Shown here: positions 17,355 through 24,965 of the stretch, one piece after another
How positions within the stretch are numbered: the first letter of the stretch is position 1
How the letters are laid out: each line of letters opens with the position of its first letter
Assembly: GCA_018302815.1 (NCBI GenBank)
Contig: JAGVZE010000007.1
Span: forward strand, 124,001-188,000
Reading direction: 5' to 3'
Length of the DNA stretch: 64,000 bases
Source: Candidatus Woesearchaeota archaeon
GTDB taxonomy: Archaea; Nanobdellota; Nanobdellia; Woesearchaeales; ARS49
Made by a program: the position numbers and the translations under genes
The notes under the pieces: model-generated
Seen by the model: only the letters and a program-made list of their open reading frames with translations
Database searches by the model: none
What the model was told of the DNA's origin: nothing

Positions 17355-17684
17355 ATGAACGATAAAATACCAACAGCAGCAATCATAGAACACAACAGTT
17401 CAGCAAAATACGTGCTTGGATTGGTTCGGGGCAAAGAAGAACAAAAACTTGTCGTAGTATCAATGCGTTATGAATGGCACAAGGATATCGCTTCAGCATA
17501 CAGTAGACGACTTGGCAGCGAACAAACATTTCGCCCTCTTGGCGGAGGATACCTTACCATAAACACAGAAGAGAAAAAAATCGAGACTCATGGAGAAAGC
17601 GGGTCCTACGGAAGACCCGATCTAACACTTGTTCAACGAGTGCTCAAAGAAAACTATCCTGAATACACTATCGACCTACACTGA
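17355..17684 (+). CDS. Janus/PHPT1-like (14-kDa phosphohistidine phosphatase family) protein
   Basis: The 109-aa product follows the eukaryotic PHPT1 pattern along its length. A YEWHKDIASAY element is equivalent to the catalytic-His segment (KWAEYHADIYD in human), followed by FRPLGGGYLTI, then EEKKIETHGESGSYG and a closing LKENYPEYTIDLH equivalent to IKAKYPDYEV. The match comes from memory of PHPT1, not from a search. If real, it would remove phosphate from protein histidine or lysine. RBS CCGGAGTG lies 7 nt upstream of ATG 17355. It is the first gene of a five-gene operon. Confidence 0.7.
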   Translation: MNDKIPTAAIIEHNSSAKYVLGLVRGKEEQKLVVVSMRYEWHKDIASAYSRRLGSEQTFRPLGGGYLTINTEEKKIETHGESGSYGRPDLTLVQRVLKENYPEYTIDLH

Positions 17685-17704
17685 TCCGCGCAAGAGGAAA
17701 CACG

Positions 17705-18106
17705 ATGACACCCGAAGAACAAAAACAACTAACACAACAGGAAAGACTCGAGCAGGAACACTTGCCAGACCTTACTCCTCGGCAACAATTTGAAGAGCTT
17801 GCTGAACATCAACGAAATCTTCTGCGAAAGAGGGGAATACATGGTTCATCATCAGACCTTTACATCGCGAAGAACGCGGATGTCGCAATCATTGGAATCC
17901 AGACCTCTCAATATGGACACGGACACGACTCAATCTATGTATTCAAAAGTTCACAAAATGGACCAACAGTGGATATTCTCCTGGATGAACATAGTATCCT
18001 CGGAAGAGTGTTTCCTACTGGGATATCAGCTGAGGGAGAGCGATTTTTCTACAGAAAAATCACTGAAAAAGGCAAAAGAAACGACTTGGAGGCGGACATC
18101 CAATGA
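17705..18106 (+). CDS. Hypothetical protein, 133 aa, second gene of PHPT-like operon
   Basis: A Gln/Glu-rich N-terminus (EEQKQLTQQERLEQEH) precedes a beta-rich domain (DLYIAKNADVAIIGIQTSQYGHGHDSIYVF and VDILLDEHSILGRVF). The family is not recognised. RBS AAGAGGAAA precedes it. Its stop overlaps the start of the next small ORF as ATGA, so the two are translationally coupled. The HGHDS cluster could bind metal, but this is only suggestive. Confidence 0.65.
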   Translation: MTPEEQKQLTQQERLEQEHLPDLTPRQQFEELAEHQRNLLRKRGIHGSSSDLYIAKNADVAIIGIQTSQYGHGHDSIYVFKSSQNGPTVDILLDEHSILGRVFPTGISAEGERFFYRKITEKGKRNDLEADIQ

Positions 18107-18264
18107 ACGAGTTGAAGCATCAACAGGAGTCACAAAAACAGTTAGCTGCACTTCACAGTAAACTTGTGCAAGCGCATCCAACCTGGCCTTCGGGCAAAGC
18201 CAAATGGATAGCCATGCAGGCGCTAGGAATGAACATCAAAACAAACGAGAATGAATGGGTCTAG
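18103..18264 (+). CDS. Small protein, 53 aa (not in ORF track)
   Basis: ATG at 18103 overlaps the preceding stop (CAATGA), and the frame stays open for 53 codons to TAG 18262. The product MNELKHQQESQKQLAALHSKL... is an amphipathic helix followed by HPTWPSGKAKWIAMQALGMNI. The next gene's RBS (TAGGAGGAA) begins at this stop codon. This packed spacing argues that the ORF is real. The function is unknown. Confidence 0.6.
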   Translation: MNELKHQQESQKQLAALHSKLVQAHPTWPSGKAKWIAMQALGMNIKTNENEWV

Positions 18265-18272
18265 GAGGAAAC

Positions 18273-18833
18273 ATGACTGATGAAAAATTAAGAAATGCGG
18301 AAAGGGCGGCGAAGAAAAGCCAAAATGATCCATATTCGCGGGAAAGATATTTAAGCGCGCTTAAACGGACTGGCAACCATGCGCAATTCATCAATGAGGT
18401 AATACAAAAGGCATACGCTGATGTTTTTGAAACAATTAAAATTTCAGTGACTGGGCTTGATCCATTTCCCACGGTCAGAGTATATCCTGATCCTGGTACA
18501 AGGGAAGAAGAAGTTATCTACCATGCCGGCCTTTCCTTTGGATATCGCCAAAATCAGTATAACACAAAAAGGGTTTACATTCTCTTGCCTGATTCCATCA
18601 TAATGGATTGTATAATAATTGACCGTTCTTTAGGACGAAGATACCATTCCATGGTAGACATTCGAAATGGACGAAACCTGGAAACAGCCGCATATCTTGC
18701 GAATGCCGGTGATGCAATATCCGCGATCAATAAAGAGTACGAACGCAGAAGCTTGGCCAAAAGCACGCCACCTCCCGAACCTCCTATTGTTGGATTTGAG
18801 CCCACCGGCGGTGATGAGTGGTGGAGGTGCTAA
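18273..18833 (+). CDS. Hypothetical protein, tandem paralogue A, 186 aa
   Basis: Start at 18273 behind a strong RBS TAGGAGGAA. The first ~75 residues (MTDEKLRNAERAAKKSQND... RERYLSALKRTGN... LDPFPTVRVYPD) align clearly with the next gene, so the two arose by tandem duplication. The middle part is beta-rich (KRVYILLPDSIIMDCIII). The C-terminus is Pro-rich and ends GGDEWWRC with a terminal cysteine. The family is not recognised. It belongs to the PHPT-like operon. Confidence 0.65.
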   Translation: MTDEKLRNAERAAKKSQNDPYSRERYLSALKRTGNHAQFINEVIQKAYADVFETIKISVTGLDPFPTVRVYPDPGTREEEVIYHAGLSFGYRQNQYNTKRVYILLPDSIIMDCIIIDRSLGRRYHSMVDIRNGRNLETAAYLANAGDAISAINKEYERRSLAKSTPPPEPPIVGFEPTGGDEWWRC

Positions 18834-18839
18834 TTCAAA

Positions 18840-19343
18840 ATGACAGACGAACAACTTATCGCCGCAAAAAGAGCAGTTAAAGAAAATCCGAACGATTTTT
18901 GGGCGAGAGAATCCTATTTGAGCTTGTTAAAACGCGCAGGAAAAACCCCCGAAGCATTCGAAGAAATAATGAACAAAACATACCTAGACCTGTGCGAAAT
19001 TGTCAGACAGCACGCGAGCAAACTGGACCCGTTTCCAACGGTTGATTTATATTTAGGACCGCTGGATGTTCTTGATAGAAATGGATTTCAGTTCAACGAC
19101 GGCAAGGATACGTCCAGACCCTATGTTATCTTCGAAGACGGCACTATAAAAAAGAGCCTCAACACATATGGATCCGCGCTTGATACGATTACAGCCAAAC
19201 CACTCGAAGGCACAGACTACGTCCTTATCGCGCCACTGGCAATGCGAAAAATAGACAGTGAACTTTTACTAAGACAGCGAATGCAGCAAGAATCTGCAGA
19301 ACCATACGACCCGTACGATCACGGCGATGCGTTCCATTGCTGA
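18840..19343 (+). CDS. Hypothetical protein, tandem paralogue B, 167 aa
   Basis: It starts 6 nt after the previous stop. It shares MTDEQLIAAKRAVKENPNDFWARESYLSLLKRAG and the block KLDPFPTVDLYLGP with paralogue A. It likewise ends in a short acidic segment with a terminal Cys (HGDAFHC). The N-terminal helices look like a short TPR- or SAM-like bundle, and the rest is beta-rich. The function is unknown. Conservation of both the N-terminal domain and the Cys end in a diverged pair suggests those are the functional parts. Confidence 0.65.
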   Translation: MTDEQLIAAKRAVKENPNDFWARESYLSLLKRAGKTPEAFEEIMNKTYLDLCEIVRQHASKLDPFPTVDLYLGPLDVLDRNGFQFNDGKDTSRPYVIFEDGTIKKSLNTYGSALDTITAKPLEGTDYVLIAPLAMRKIDSELLLRQRMQQESAEPYDPYDHGDAFHC

Positions 19344-19412
19344 GCAGTCATATCCTTTTATTTGTTTTTCCTTCACAAACCTTTTAAATCATCACCGTTC
19401 TTTCTACACTCT

Positions 19413-19697
19413 ATGGATATCACGCCTGAAATAGTCAAAAAAGTAGCTGAAAACGCGCGGCTCAAGCTCAAAGAAGAGGAAATCAAGAAGTTCGCGCAGG
19501 AAATGAAAGACATTCTTTCCAACTTTGAGAAACTAAACGAAGTTGACACAAAAGATGTACCTCCAAGTTTCCACCCAGTTCCTATTAAAAACACATCAAG
19601 ACCTGATGAAAAAGGCGAATGCCTAACGACGCAAGAAGCGCTCAGCTTAAGCCCGCACACATCAGGCAACTATTTCAAAGGACCAAAAATACTATGA
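19413..19697 (+). CDS. gatC: Asp/Glu-tRNA amidotransferase subunit C
   Basis: The 94-aa product starts MDITPEIVKKVAENARLKLKEEEIKKFAQEMKDIL, the standard GatC N-terminal helix pattern, and contains the conserved PVPIKNTSRPDEKGECLTTQEAL and the ending SGNYFKGPKIL. GatC stabilises GatA on GatB. Start chosen at 19413, the family start; a TATA-like CTTTTAAATC lies about 30 nt upstream. Its TGA overlaps the gatA ATG (ATGA). Confidence 0.88.
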   Translation: MDITPEIVKKVAENARLKLKEEEIKKFAQEMKDILSNFEKLNEVDTKDVPPSFHPVPIKNTSRPDEKGECLTTQEALSLSPHTSGNYFKGPKIL

Positions 19698-21103
19698 TAA
19701 AACAATACGTCGAATCCGCGAAAAAAGGAGCAGTCGATCTATTAGAACAAGCCCACAAAGCGCTCGAAGAAACGCAAAAAATAAACAAAGAATACCGCTA
19801 TTCTGCAGCTTTCGCAGACCCAGTAGCACAGGCTGAAAAACTCCAACAACAAGCAAAAGACGGCAAAGCAAAAGGACGATTGTTCGGAGTATTCGTTTCA
19901 GTCAAAGACAACATCTGCGTCAAAGGAATAGAAAGCACGGCATCAAGCGCAATACTCAAAGGATACAAACCAGTATTCAACGCAACAGCCGTCCAAAAAT
20001 GCATAGATGAAGGCGCAATAATTCTATGCAAAACCGTACAAGACGAATTCGGATTCGGAGGCTTTAGCGTAAACACCGGCAAAGGAATAGAAAAACCGCT
20101 CAACCCAATCGATAGAAAAAGAACATGCGGAGGAAGTTCAGGAGGCGCTGCGGGCCTCACCAAAAAAGCAACCTTCCCACACCTCGCTCTTGCAGAAAGC
20201 ACAGGAGGATCGATAGCAAACCCAGCAAGCTTTTGCGGAGTCGCAGGACTCACACCCACATATTCAAGAGTCTCACGCTACGGACTAATCGACTACGCAA
20301 ACTCTCTGGACAAAATAGGAACAATGGCTCTAAACGTCAATGATGCAGCGCTATTGCTAGAAATAATATCAGGACACGATCCAAAAGACTCAACCTGCTC
20401 GCAGCTACCAGTTCCAAGCATGGCAGACGTTCCCGGAGTCATATCCGGCCTTAGAATAGGAATAGTCAAAGAAGCATTCAACGAACAAATGGATAACAAT
20501 GTTCGCAAAACAATCCTTGAAGCAGTCTATAAACTAGAACAAATAGGCGCGCGCAGAATAGAACTAAGCCTACCACTATCAATGAACTACGGACTCTCAT
20601 CGTATTACACGCTCGCGATGACCGAAGCCTCAACAAACCTTGCCAAATACTGCGGACTAAGATACGGAGCAAGCGAACAACTCAGCGGAACTTACAATGA
20701 ATACTTCTCACGAGTGCGAACAAGCCAACTCGGCGATGAAGCCAAACGAAGAATACTACTTGGAACATTCGCGAGAATGGCTGGACACCGCGACGCATTC
20801 TACACAAAAGCAGCCCAAGTTAGAACCAAAATCATCCAAGAATACCACATGGCATTCAAAAACGTCGATGTTCTCATAACACCCACAATGCCGCTTGTCG
20901 CACCAACATTCGAAGAATTAAAGCAATTAACGCCGCTGCAACACTACATGATGGACATACTGACCGTTCCTGCCAATCTGGCGGGGTTGCCGCACATAAG
21001 CCTGCCCTGCGGTGAATCAAACAAACTACCAATAGGCATCATGATAACAGCCAACCACTTCCAAGAACAAAAAATGCTACAGGTATCAAATGCACTTCAC
21101 TGA
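19694..21103 (+). CDS. gatA: Asp/Glu-tRNA amidotransferase subunit A (amidase)
   Basis: This is an amidase-signature enzyme of 469 aa. The catalytic triad is visible: Lys in FVSVKDNICVKG, cis-Ser in CGGSSGGAAG and nucleophile Ser in ESTGGSIANPASFCGVAGL. GatA releases ammonia from glutamine for transamidation of misacylated tRNA. The usual GTDTGGS reads ESTGGS here. ATG 19694 overlaps the gatC stop, and its 3' end overlaps the gatB start by 14 nt, so all three are one coupled operon, bacterial in type rather than the archaeal GatDE. Confidence 0.92.
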   Translation: MIKQYVESAKKGAVDLLEQAHKALEETQKINKEYRYSAAFADPVAQAEKLQQQAKDGKAKGRLFGVFVSVKDNICVKGIESTASSAILKGYKPVFNATAVQKCIDEGAIILCKTVQDEFGFGGFSVNTGKGIEKPLNPIDRKRTCGGSSGGAAGLTKKATFPHLALAESTGGSIANPASFCGVAGLTPTYSRVSRYGLIDYANSLDKIGTMALNVNDAALLLEIISGHDPKDSTCSQLPVPSMADVPGVISGLRIGIVKEAFNEQMDNNVRKTILEAVYKLEQIGARRIELSLPLSMNYGLSSYYTLAMTEASTNLAKYCGLRYGASEQLSGTYNEYFSRVRTSQLGDEAKRRILLGTFARMAGHRDAFYTKAAQVRTKIIQEYHMAFKNVDVLITPTMPLVAPTFEELKQLTPLQHYMMDILTVPANLAGLPHISLPCGESNKLPIGIMITANHFQEQKMLQVSNALH

Positions 21104-22469
21104 AAACGTCATCATAGGACTTGAAATCCACGTGCAATTAAACACGCAGACAAAACTATTTTGCAGCTGCCCAACTAACGCTTCAGAACCAAACACTGCA
21201 ATCTGTCCAACATGCCTTGGACATCCAGGAAGCAAACCAGTGCTCAACGAAAAAGCGCTTGAATTCGCGGCAAAACTCGCGCTAGCGCTAGGATGCACAA
21301 TCGCACCAACAGTCACGTTCAGCAGAAAGACATACTTCTATCCAGACCTGCCAAAAAACTTCCAAACAACACAATATGAAGTCCCGCTCGGAAGCAACGG
21401 AGCAATCGTTTTAGACAACGGCAAAGTAATCCACATACAACGAGTGCACGTAGAAGAAGACCCCGGAGCCTTGATACACGAAGCCGCAAGCGTTCTTATC
21501 GATTACAACAGAAGCGGAATACCGCTTTGCGAAATCGTCACAGCGCCGGATATGAATAGCCCTGCGGAAGCCAGAGAATTTTTAAAAAAGCTACTCAACA
21601 TCTTAGGCTATCTTGGCGTTTATGATGTCAACAACGGAGTCGTCAAAGCAGACGCAAACATCAGCATAAAAGAAAGAAACTATACTCGAGTCGAACTCAA
21701 AAATATCACCGGCTTCAAAGAAATAGAACGCGCACTCCAATACGAAATCGAGCGACAAAAACAAAACGAAGTCAAGCTTGAAACGAGAGGGTGGAACGCA
21801 GAGAAAGGAGTCTCAATATTCATGCGAAGCAAGGAGACTGAAGAGGATTATGGTTACATTGTTGAACCGGACCTTCCTGTTTTCGAGATATCCTCTGAAT
21901 GGGTGCGTAGCGTGCAACAAAGCATCCCTGAACTTGCAGAGCAGCGCGCGGCAAGATGGATAAAAGATTTGAGCGTTGATAAAGACGACGCACGCATAAT
22001 CGCTGCAAACCTAGACGTAGCAGTCCTTTTTGAAACAATCGCAAAACAATGCGAGCCAATCTTTAGCGCACGATGGGTCAGGCGAGAAGTGCTTCGCATA
22101 CTCAACGATGAACGCAAAGAACTCAAAGAAACAGCATTCGAATCAAGCTCTCTAATAAAACTCTTCAAGCTCATACTTGAGAAAAAAATAACTGACAGGA
22201 TAGGACAACGCATAATAGAACAATTGGCAACAAAGAAATTCTTGCCCGCAGCATACGTCAAAGAAAATAACCTTGCAATGGTAGCAGACGAAGGAGCCCT
22301 CAAAAACGCCTGCAAAAACGCAATAAAAAACAATCCGAAAGCAGTCGAAGACTACAAAAAAGGCGAAGAAAAATCACTCATGTTCCTAATAGGACAAGTA
22401 ATGAGGGCGACAAAGGGAACCGCTGCCCCGAATGTCGTGAAAGAATTACTGAAAGGACTACTTAAATAG
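21090..22469 (+). CDS. gatB: Asp/Glu-tRNA amidotransferase subunit B
   Basis: The 459-aa product begins NVIIGLEIHVQLNTQTKLFCSC, the GatB signature, with a zinc-binding set CSCPTNA...CPTCLGHPG. Then come FSRKTYFYPDLPKNFQTTQYE and HVEEDPGALIH in the kinase-like catalytic core, and a C-terminal YqeY-like helical tail (FLIGQVMRATKGTAAPNVVKELL). GatB phosphorylates the Asp or Glu on tRNA and amidates it with ammonia from GatA. A T-run (GATTTTTTTC) directly after the stop is a likely transcription terminator. Confidence 0.92.
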   Translation: MHFTENVIIGLEIHVQLNTQTKLFCSCPTNASEPNTAICPTCLGHPGSKPVLNEKALEFAAKLALALGCTIAPTVTFSRKTYFYPDLPKNFQTTQYEVPLGSNGAIVLDNGKVIHIQRVHVEEDPGALIHEAASVLIDYNRSGIPLCEIVTAPDMNSPAEAREFLKKLLNILGYLGVYDVNNGVVKADANISIKERNYTRVELKNITGFKEIERALQYEIERQKQNEVKLETRGWNAEKGVSIFMRSKETEEDYGYIVEPDLPVFEISSEWVRSVQQSIPELAEQRAARWIKDLSVDKDDARIIAANLDVAVLFETIAKQCEPIFSARWVRREVLRILNDERKELKETAFESSSLIKLFKLILEKKITDRIGQRIIEQLATKKFLPAAYVKENNLAMVADEGALKNACKNAIKNNPKAVEDYKKGEEKSLMFLIGQVMRATKGTAAPNVVKELLKGLLK

Positions 22470-22471
22470 AT

Positions 22472-22486
22472 TTTTTTCTGAACTAA
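22472..22486 (+). terminator. Oligo-T terminator after gatB
   Basis: The run GATTTTTTTCTG lies just behind the gatB stop, with no coding sequence until 22553. Archaeal RNA polymerase terminates on such T-tracts without a hairpin. Confidence 0.45.
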
Positions 22487-22552
22487 TTAGTAAATTATCC
22501 ATACTTTTCTCAGTCAAACTTAAAGAGGACCGGCGTCTTGTGCGGTTTATGA

Positions 22553-22846
22553 ATGAAATTTATGAAGTTGATTCATTTACGGAATTTCTCGAAAAACTTA
22601 AGCCTTTTTGAAAAAGAGTGGATTGAAAAAGTAAAAATTCAATTAAAGGAAAACTTATTCCTCGGCAAGCCGCTAAGATTCGATTTTTTTCGAGAAAAGA
22701 GACTCGGCTCAAACCGACTTTATTATTTCATCAATGCTCAAACGAGTAAAGCCCTCATTGTCGCCTATGGGTCCAAAAAAGAACAACAAAGAATAATTGA
22801 GGAAACCCTTTTGAACAAAGAGGAATATCTTTCACACATTCGTTAA
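22553..22846 (+). CDS. RelE/ParE-like toxin
   Basis: The 97-aa basic product has the RelE-fold pattern: helical start (FEKEWIEKVKIQLKENLF), beta segments (PLRFDFFREKRLGSNRLYYFI, SKALIVAYGSKKEQQRIIEETL) and closing NKEEYLSHIR. The F-x-x-E-x-R-x-G-x-x-R-L-Y-Y block and the KKEQQ-I block are typical of archaeal RelE-related mRNA interferase families. M at 22562 is an alternative start. An antitoxin-like ORF lies on the opposite strand, overlapping its 3' end by 3 nt. Confidence 0.65.
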   Translation: MKFMKLIHLRNFSKNLSLFEKEWIEKVKIQLKENLFLGKPLRFDFFREKRLGSNRLYYFINAQTSKALIVAYGSKKEQQRIIEETLLNKEEYLSHIR

Positions 22847-22965
22847 CGAACTCGTTTTACCCTTCCCGCCTTGATGTCTTCAAGAGCCATTTTCAGCTGC
22901 AACAAAACATCATCTCTCAACTCGTCGACGCTCGGCTTCTTCTTCAACACTTGAACTGTTTCCAT
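22843..22965 (-). CDS. Small antitoxin-like protein, 40 aa (not in ORF track)
   Basis: The minus-strand ORF from ATG 22965 to TAA 22843 encodes METVQVLKKKPSVDELRDD then LLQLKMALEDIKAGRVKRVR. The ALEDIKAGRVKRV ending is characteristic of short RelB-type antitoxins of archaeal RelE systems. Its stop overlaps that of the toxin-like gene, so the two are convergent, unlike the usual antitoxin-toxin operon. A separate toxin elsewhere could also be its partner. Confidence 0.55.
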   Translation of the reverse strand: METVQVLKKKPSVDELRDDVLLQLKMALEDIKAGRVKRVR

Positions 22966-23020
22966 ACAGTTATTTGTGGTTTGAAGCTATTTAAAACTAT
23001 CTTCAGATTTATTGGAAAGT

Positions 23021-23674
23021 TTACCGAATATGGATTTCCCGTTCCCACTCTTCTTTGGGCTGAGAATATAATCTCCAGAACTCTCCTGCTATCTTGTCAG
23101 GATCATACGCAGTGTTAGGCGCAACTTTGCCATACACGCTCACTGTCGCAACGTGGATTCCTTTAGGTTCATACTCTTTCGCAAGATTCATACATAGATT
23201 CCACAAACCAGCCTTGCCAGCGCTGAGCGCAGTGAACCTTGGGCTCGGATCGTGCGCAAATCCTCCGCCCGTGAACAAAAGGGTTCCATTTCCTTTTCTT
23301 TCCATTGATGGCAGGATTTGCTGTACTGCGACAAACGCCCCGCCTATATCCGCCTGCAGTTCAGCCATGAACTCTTCGCCGGTGATAGACGTTGGAGAAC
23401 TTTTAGCTACAATGGCCGTGTTGTAAACAAGAACATCAGTATGACCCATCCATGATTCGATTTGAGAGAATGTCATTCGAAGCGAATCAAAATAGCCCGC
23501 ATCTGCTGTGAACCCCCGCGCTTTCGTTCCTTTCAATGTGAACTCACGAGCATACTTCTTCATTTTCTCTTCATCTCTTGAAACAAGCGCAATATCAAAC
23601 CCTTCCCGCGCGAACTTTTTCGCGACAGAAAGTCCGATTCCAGGTCCAACTCCAATTATAGTACATAAGCTCAT
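23021..23674 (-). CDS. Short-chain dehydrogenase/reductase family protein
   Basis: The Rossmann nucleotide-binding motif (TIIGVGPGIGLSVAKKFAREG) and VLVYNTAIV (NxAG-type) identify the SDR fold. The catalytic Y-x-x-x-K is not intact. In the segment FTALSAGKAGLWNL the Lys is present but the position four before it is Leu. It belongs to a subgroup in which activity through Tyr is doubtful, so it may be a binding or regulatory relative. Its ATG follows the mre11 stop directly (TGAATG), so it is cotranscribed with the nuclease. RBS GGAGGT lies inside the mre11 end. Confidence 0.75.
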   Translation of the reverse strand: MSLCTIIGVGPGIGLSVAKKFAREGFDIALVSRDEEKMKKYAREFTLKGTKARGFTADAGYFDSLRMTFSQIESWMGHTDVLVYNTAIVAKSSPTSITGEEFMAELQADIGGAFVAVQQILPSMERKGNGTLLFTGGGFAHDPSPRFTALSAGKAGLWNLCMNLAKEYEPKGIHVATVSVYGKVAPNTAYDPDKIAGEFWRLYSQPKEEWEREIHIR

Positions 23675-24880
23675 TCAACAACCTCCGAATAAAACATCGC
23701 ACTCCTGCACGAACCTCGCTTCAAAATCATTCACCCGCTCGCCATCTTTCTTTTCAGCAGACAAAACCTGCATGAGCTTTCTTGAATCCTCAACATCTTT
23801 TTCTGAAAGCTTGAATTGAGACGCGTGCTCCTTGAGAAGAGAAGACTCAACTTCTTCAACATTCGCCTCTTTCACCATGATAACTTCTATCTCTTTGCTT
23901 GTCAAAGCGAAAGTGTTTCTTAACACGCAATATGCTCCTTTTGCGTAAGCGTCATGCAACAAATCGTTCCAAGGAATGTCAGACGGACGCCCCTGTTTAA
24001 GACAACCAAAAACGCGAAGTGTAACAATAGCATCCTTAAGATTATTTTTCAGAATGCGCTCCTTAATAGAACTGACTGTCTCACTTGGCGTTTTTTGCTC
24101 AGCATCAACCTCAATACTCACCTGCGGATAAACAACAATAGGAACGTGCTCTATCTGCCAATCTTTGACCAAAACAAAACTTCCGTTCTTCAACTTCTCA
24201 AGCTCGGAAAAATTATTCGGAAAAATCGGGCCAGGGTAAACAATGTTTTTGTATTTGTCCAAGCTAACTTTGTTCACAACGTGAACGTGGCCGCCGGCGT
24301 AATAATCAAAACCCTGCGGCATCAAGCTAACAGCCATAGCCTCCATCTTCTCCATTCCTTTAGGCTTAAGCTCGGCCAAAGCGCTGTGGAACAAGAAAAT
24401 CTTCGGACCTTGCTCGTTCTCTAAATATTCTTTAGCGAGATAATGATAATAGCCAGACTCCAAACCGCCCTTCTTGCCAATCATTCCCGTGATTTTAATT
24501 TTCGTCTTCGGGTCAATTGTGAAGTGCAAACGCACACGGCCGTCAGCAAGCTCATCGCCCCTTGCGACATTTACTGCAAGCCCCGCCTGCTCAAGCACAT
24601 CAAGCATAGTCCTTCCGCTAGGCGAAAAATCATGACTTCCTGCGATGATATAAATAGGAATTTGTTCGTCTTTAAGCTTTTTCAACTGCTCAACAGCCAT
24701 TTTGAGACTGTCGATTGCAGGTATAGCGGTATCGAACAAATCGCCCGAGATAAGAACAAAGTCCACTCGCTCAGCAATACATTTTCCTATCGCAAGACAA
24801 AACGAATCAGCATTAGCCAAACGCAGTTTCGGCTCACGCCAGCCGCCAATATGACAATCTGAAAGATGGGCGAATTTCAT
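23675..24880 (-). CDS. mre11: Mre11-type DNA double-strand-break repair nuclease
   Basis: The 401-aa phosphoesterase has the Mre11 motif series: HLSDCHIGG, LISGDLFDTAIP, YIIAGSHDFSPSGRTMLDVLE, IFLFHSALAE and YYAGGHVHVV. The usual GNHD reads GSHD here, a change at a metal ligand position. From memory, some archaeal Mre11 proteins have this. It acts with Rad50, HerA and NurA in end resection. HerA lies 2.5 kb away, but no Rad50 or NurA is in the window. A 3' SDR gene is translationally adjacent. Confidence 0.85.
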   Translation of the reverse strand: MKFAHLSDCHIGGWREPKLRLANADSFCLAIGKCIAERVDFVLISGDLFDTAIPAIDSLKMAVEQLKKLKDEQIPIYIIAGSHDFSPSGRTMLDVLEQAGLAVNVARGDELADGRVRLHFTIDPKTKIKITGMIGKKGGLESGYYHYLAKEYLENEQGPKIFLFHSALAELKPKGMEKMEAMAVSLMPQGFDYYAGGHVHVVNKVSLDKYKNIVYPGPIFPNNFSELEKLKNGSFVLVKDWQIEHVPIVVYPQVSIEVDAEQKTPSETVSSIKERILKNNLKDAIVTLRVFGCLKQGRPSDIPWNDLLHDAYAKGAYCVLRNTFALTSKEIEVIMVKEANVEEVESSLLKEHASQFKLSEKDVEDSRKLMQVLSAEKKDGERVNDFEARFVQECDVLFGGC

Positions 24881-24965
24881 GAATCATAGCACCGCAATTC
24901 TCTTTTTAATCATTTATAGTCCACACTAATAAAGCTTTAATACCACACATCTAATCGCATCTCGC

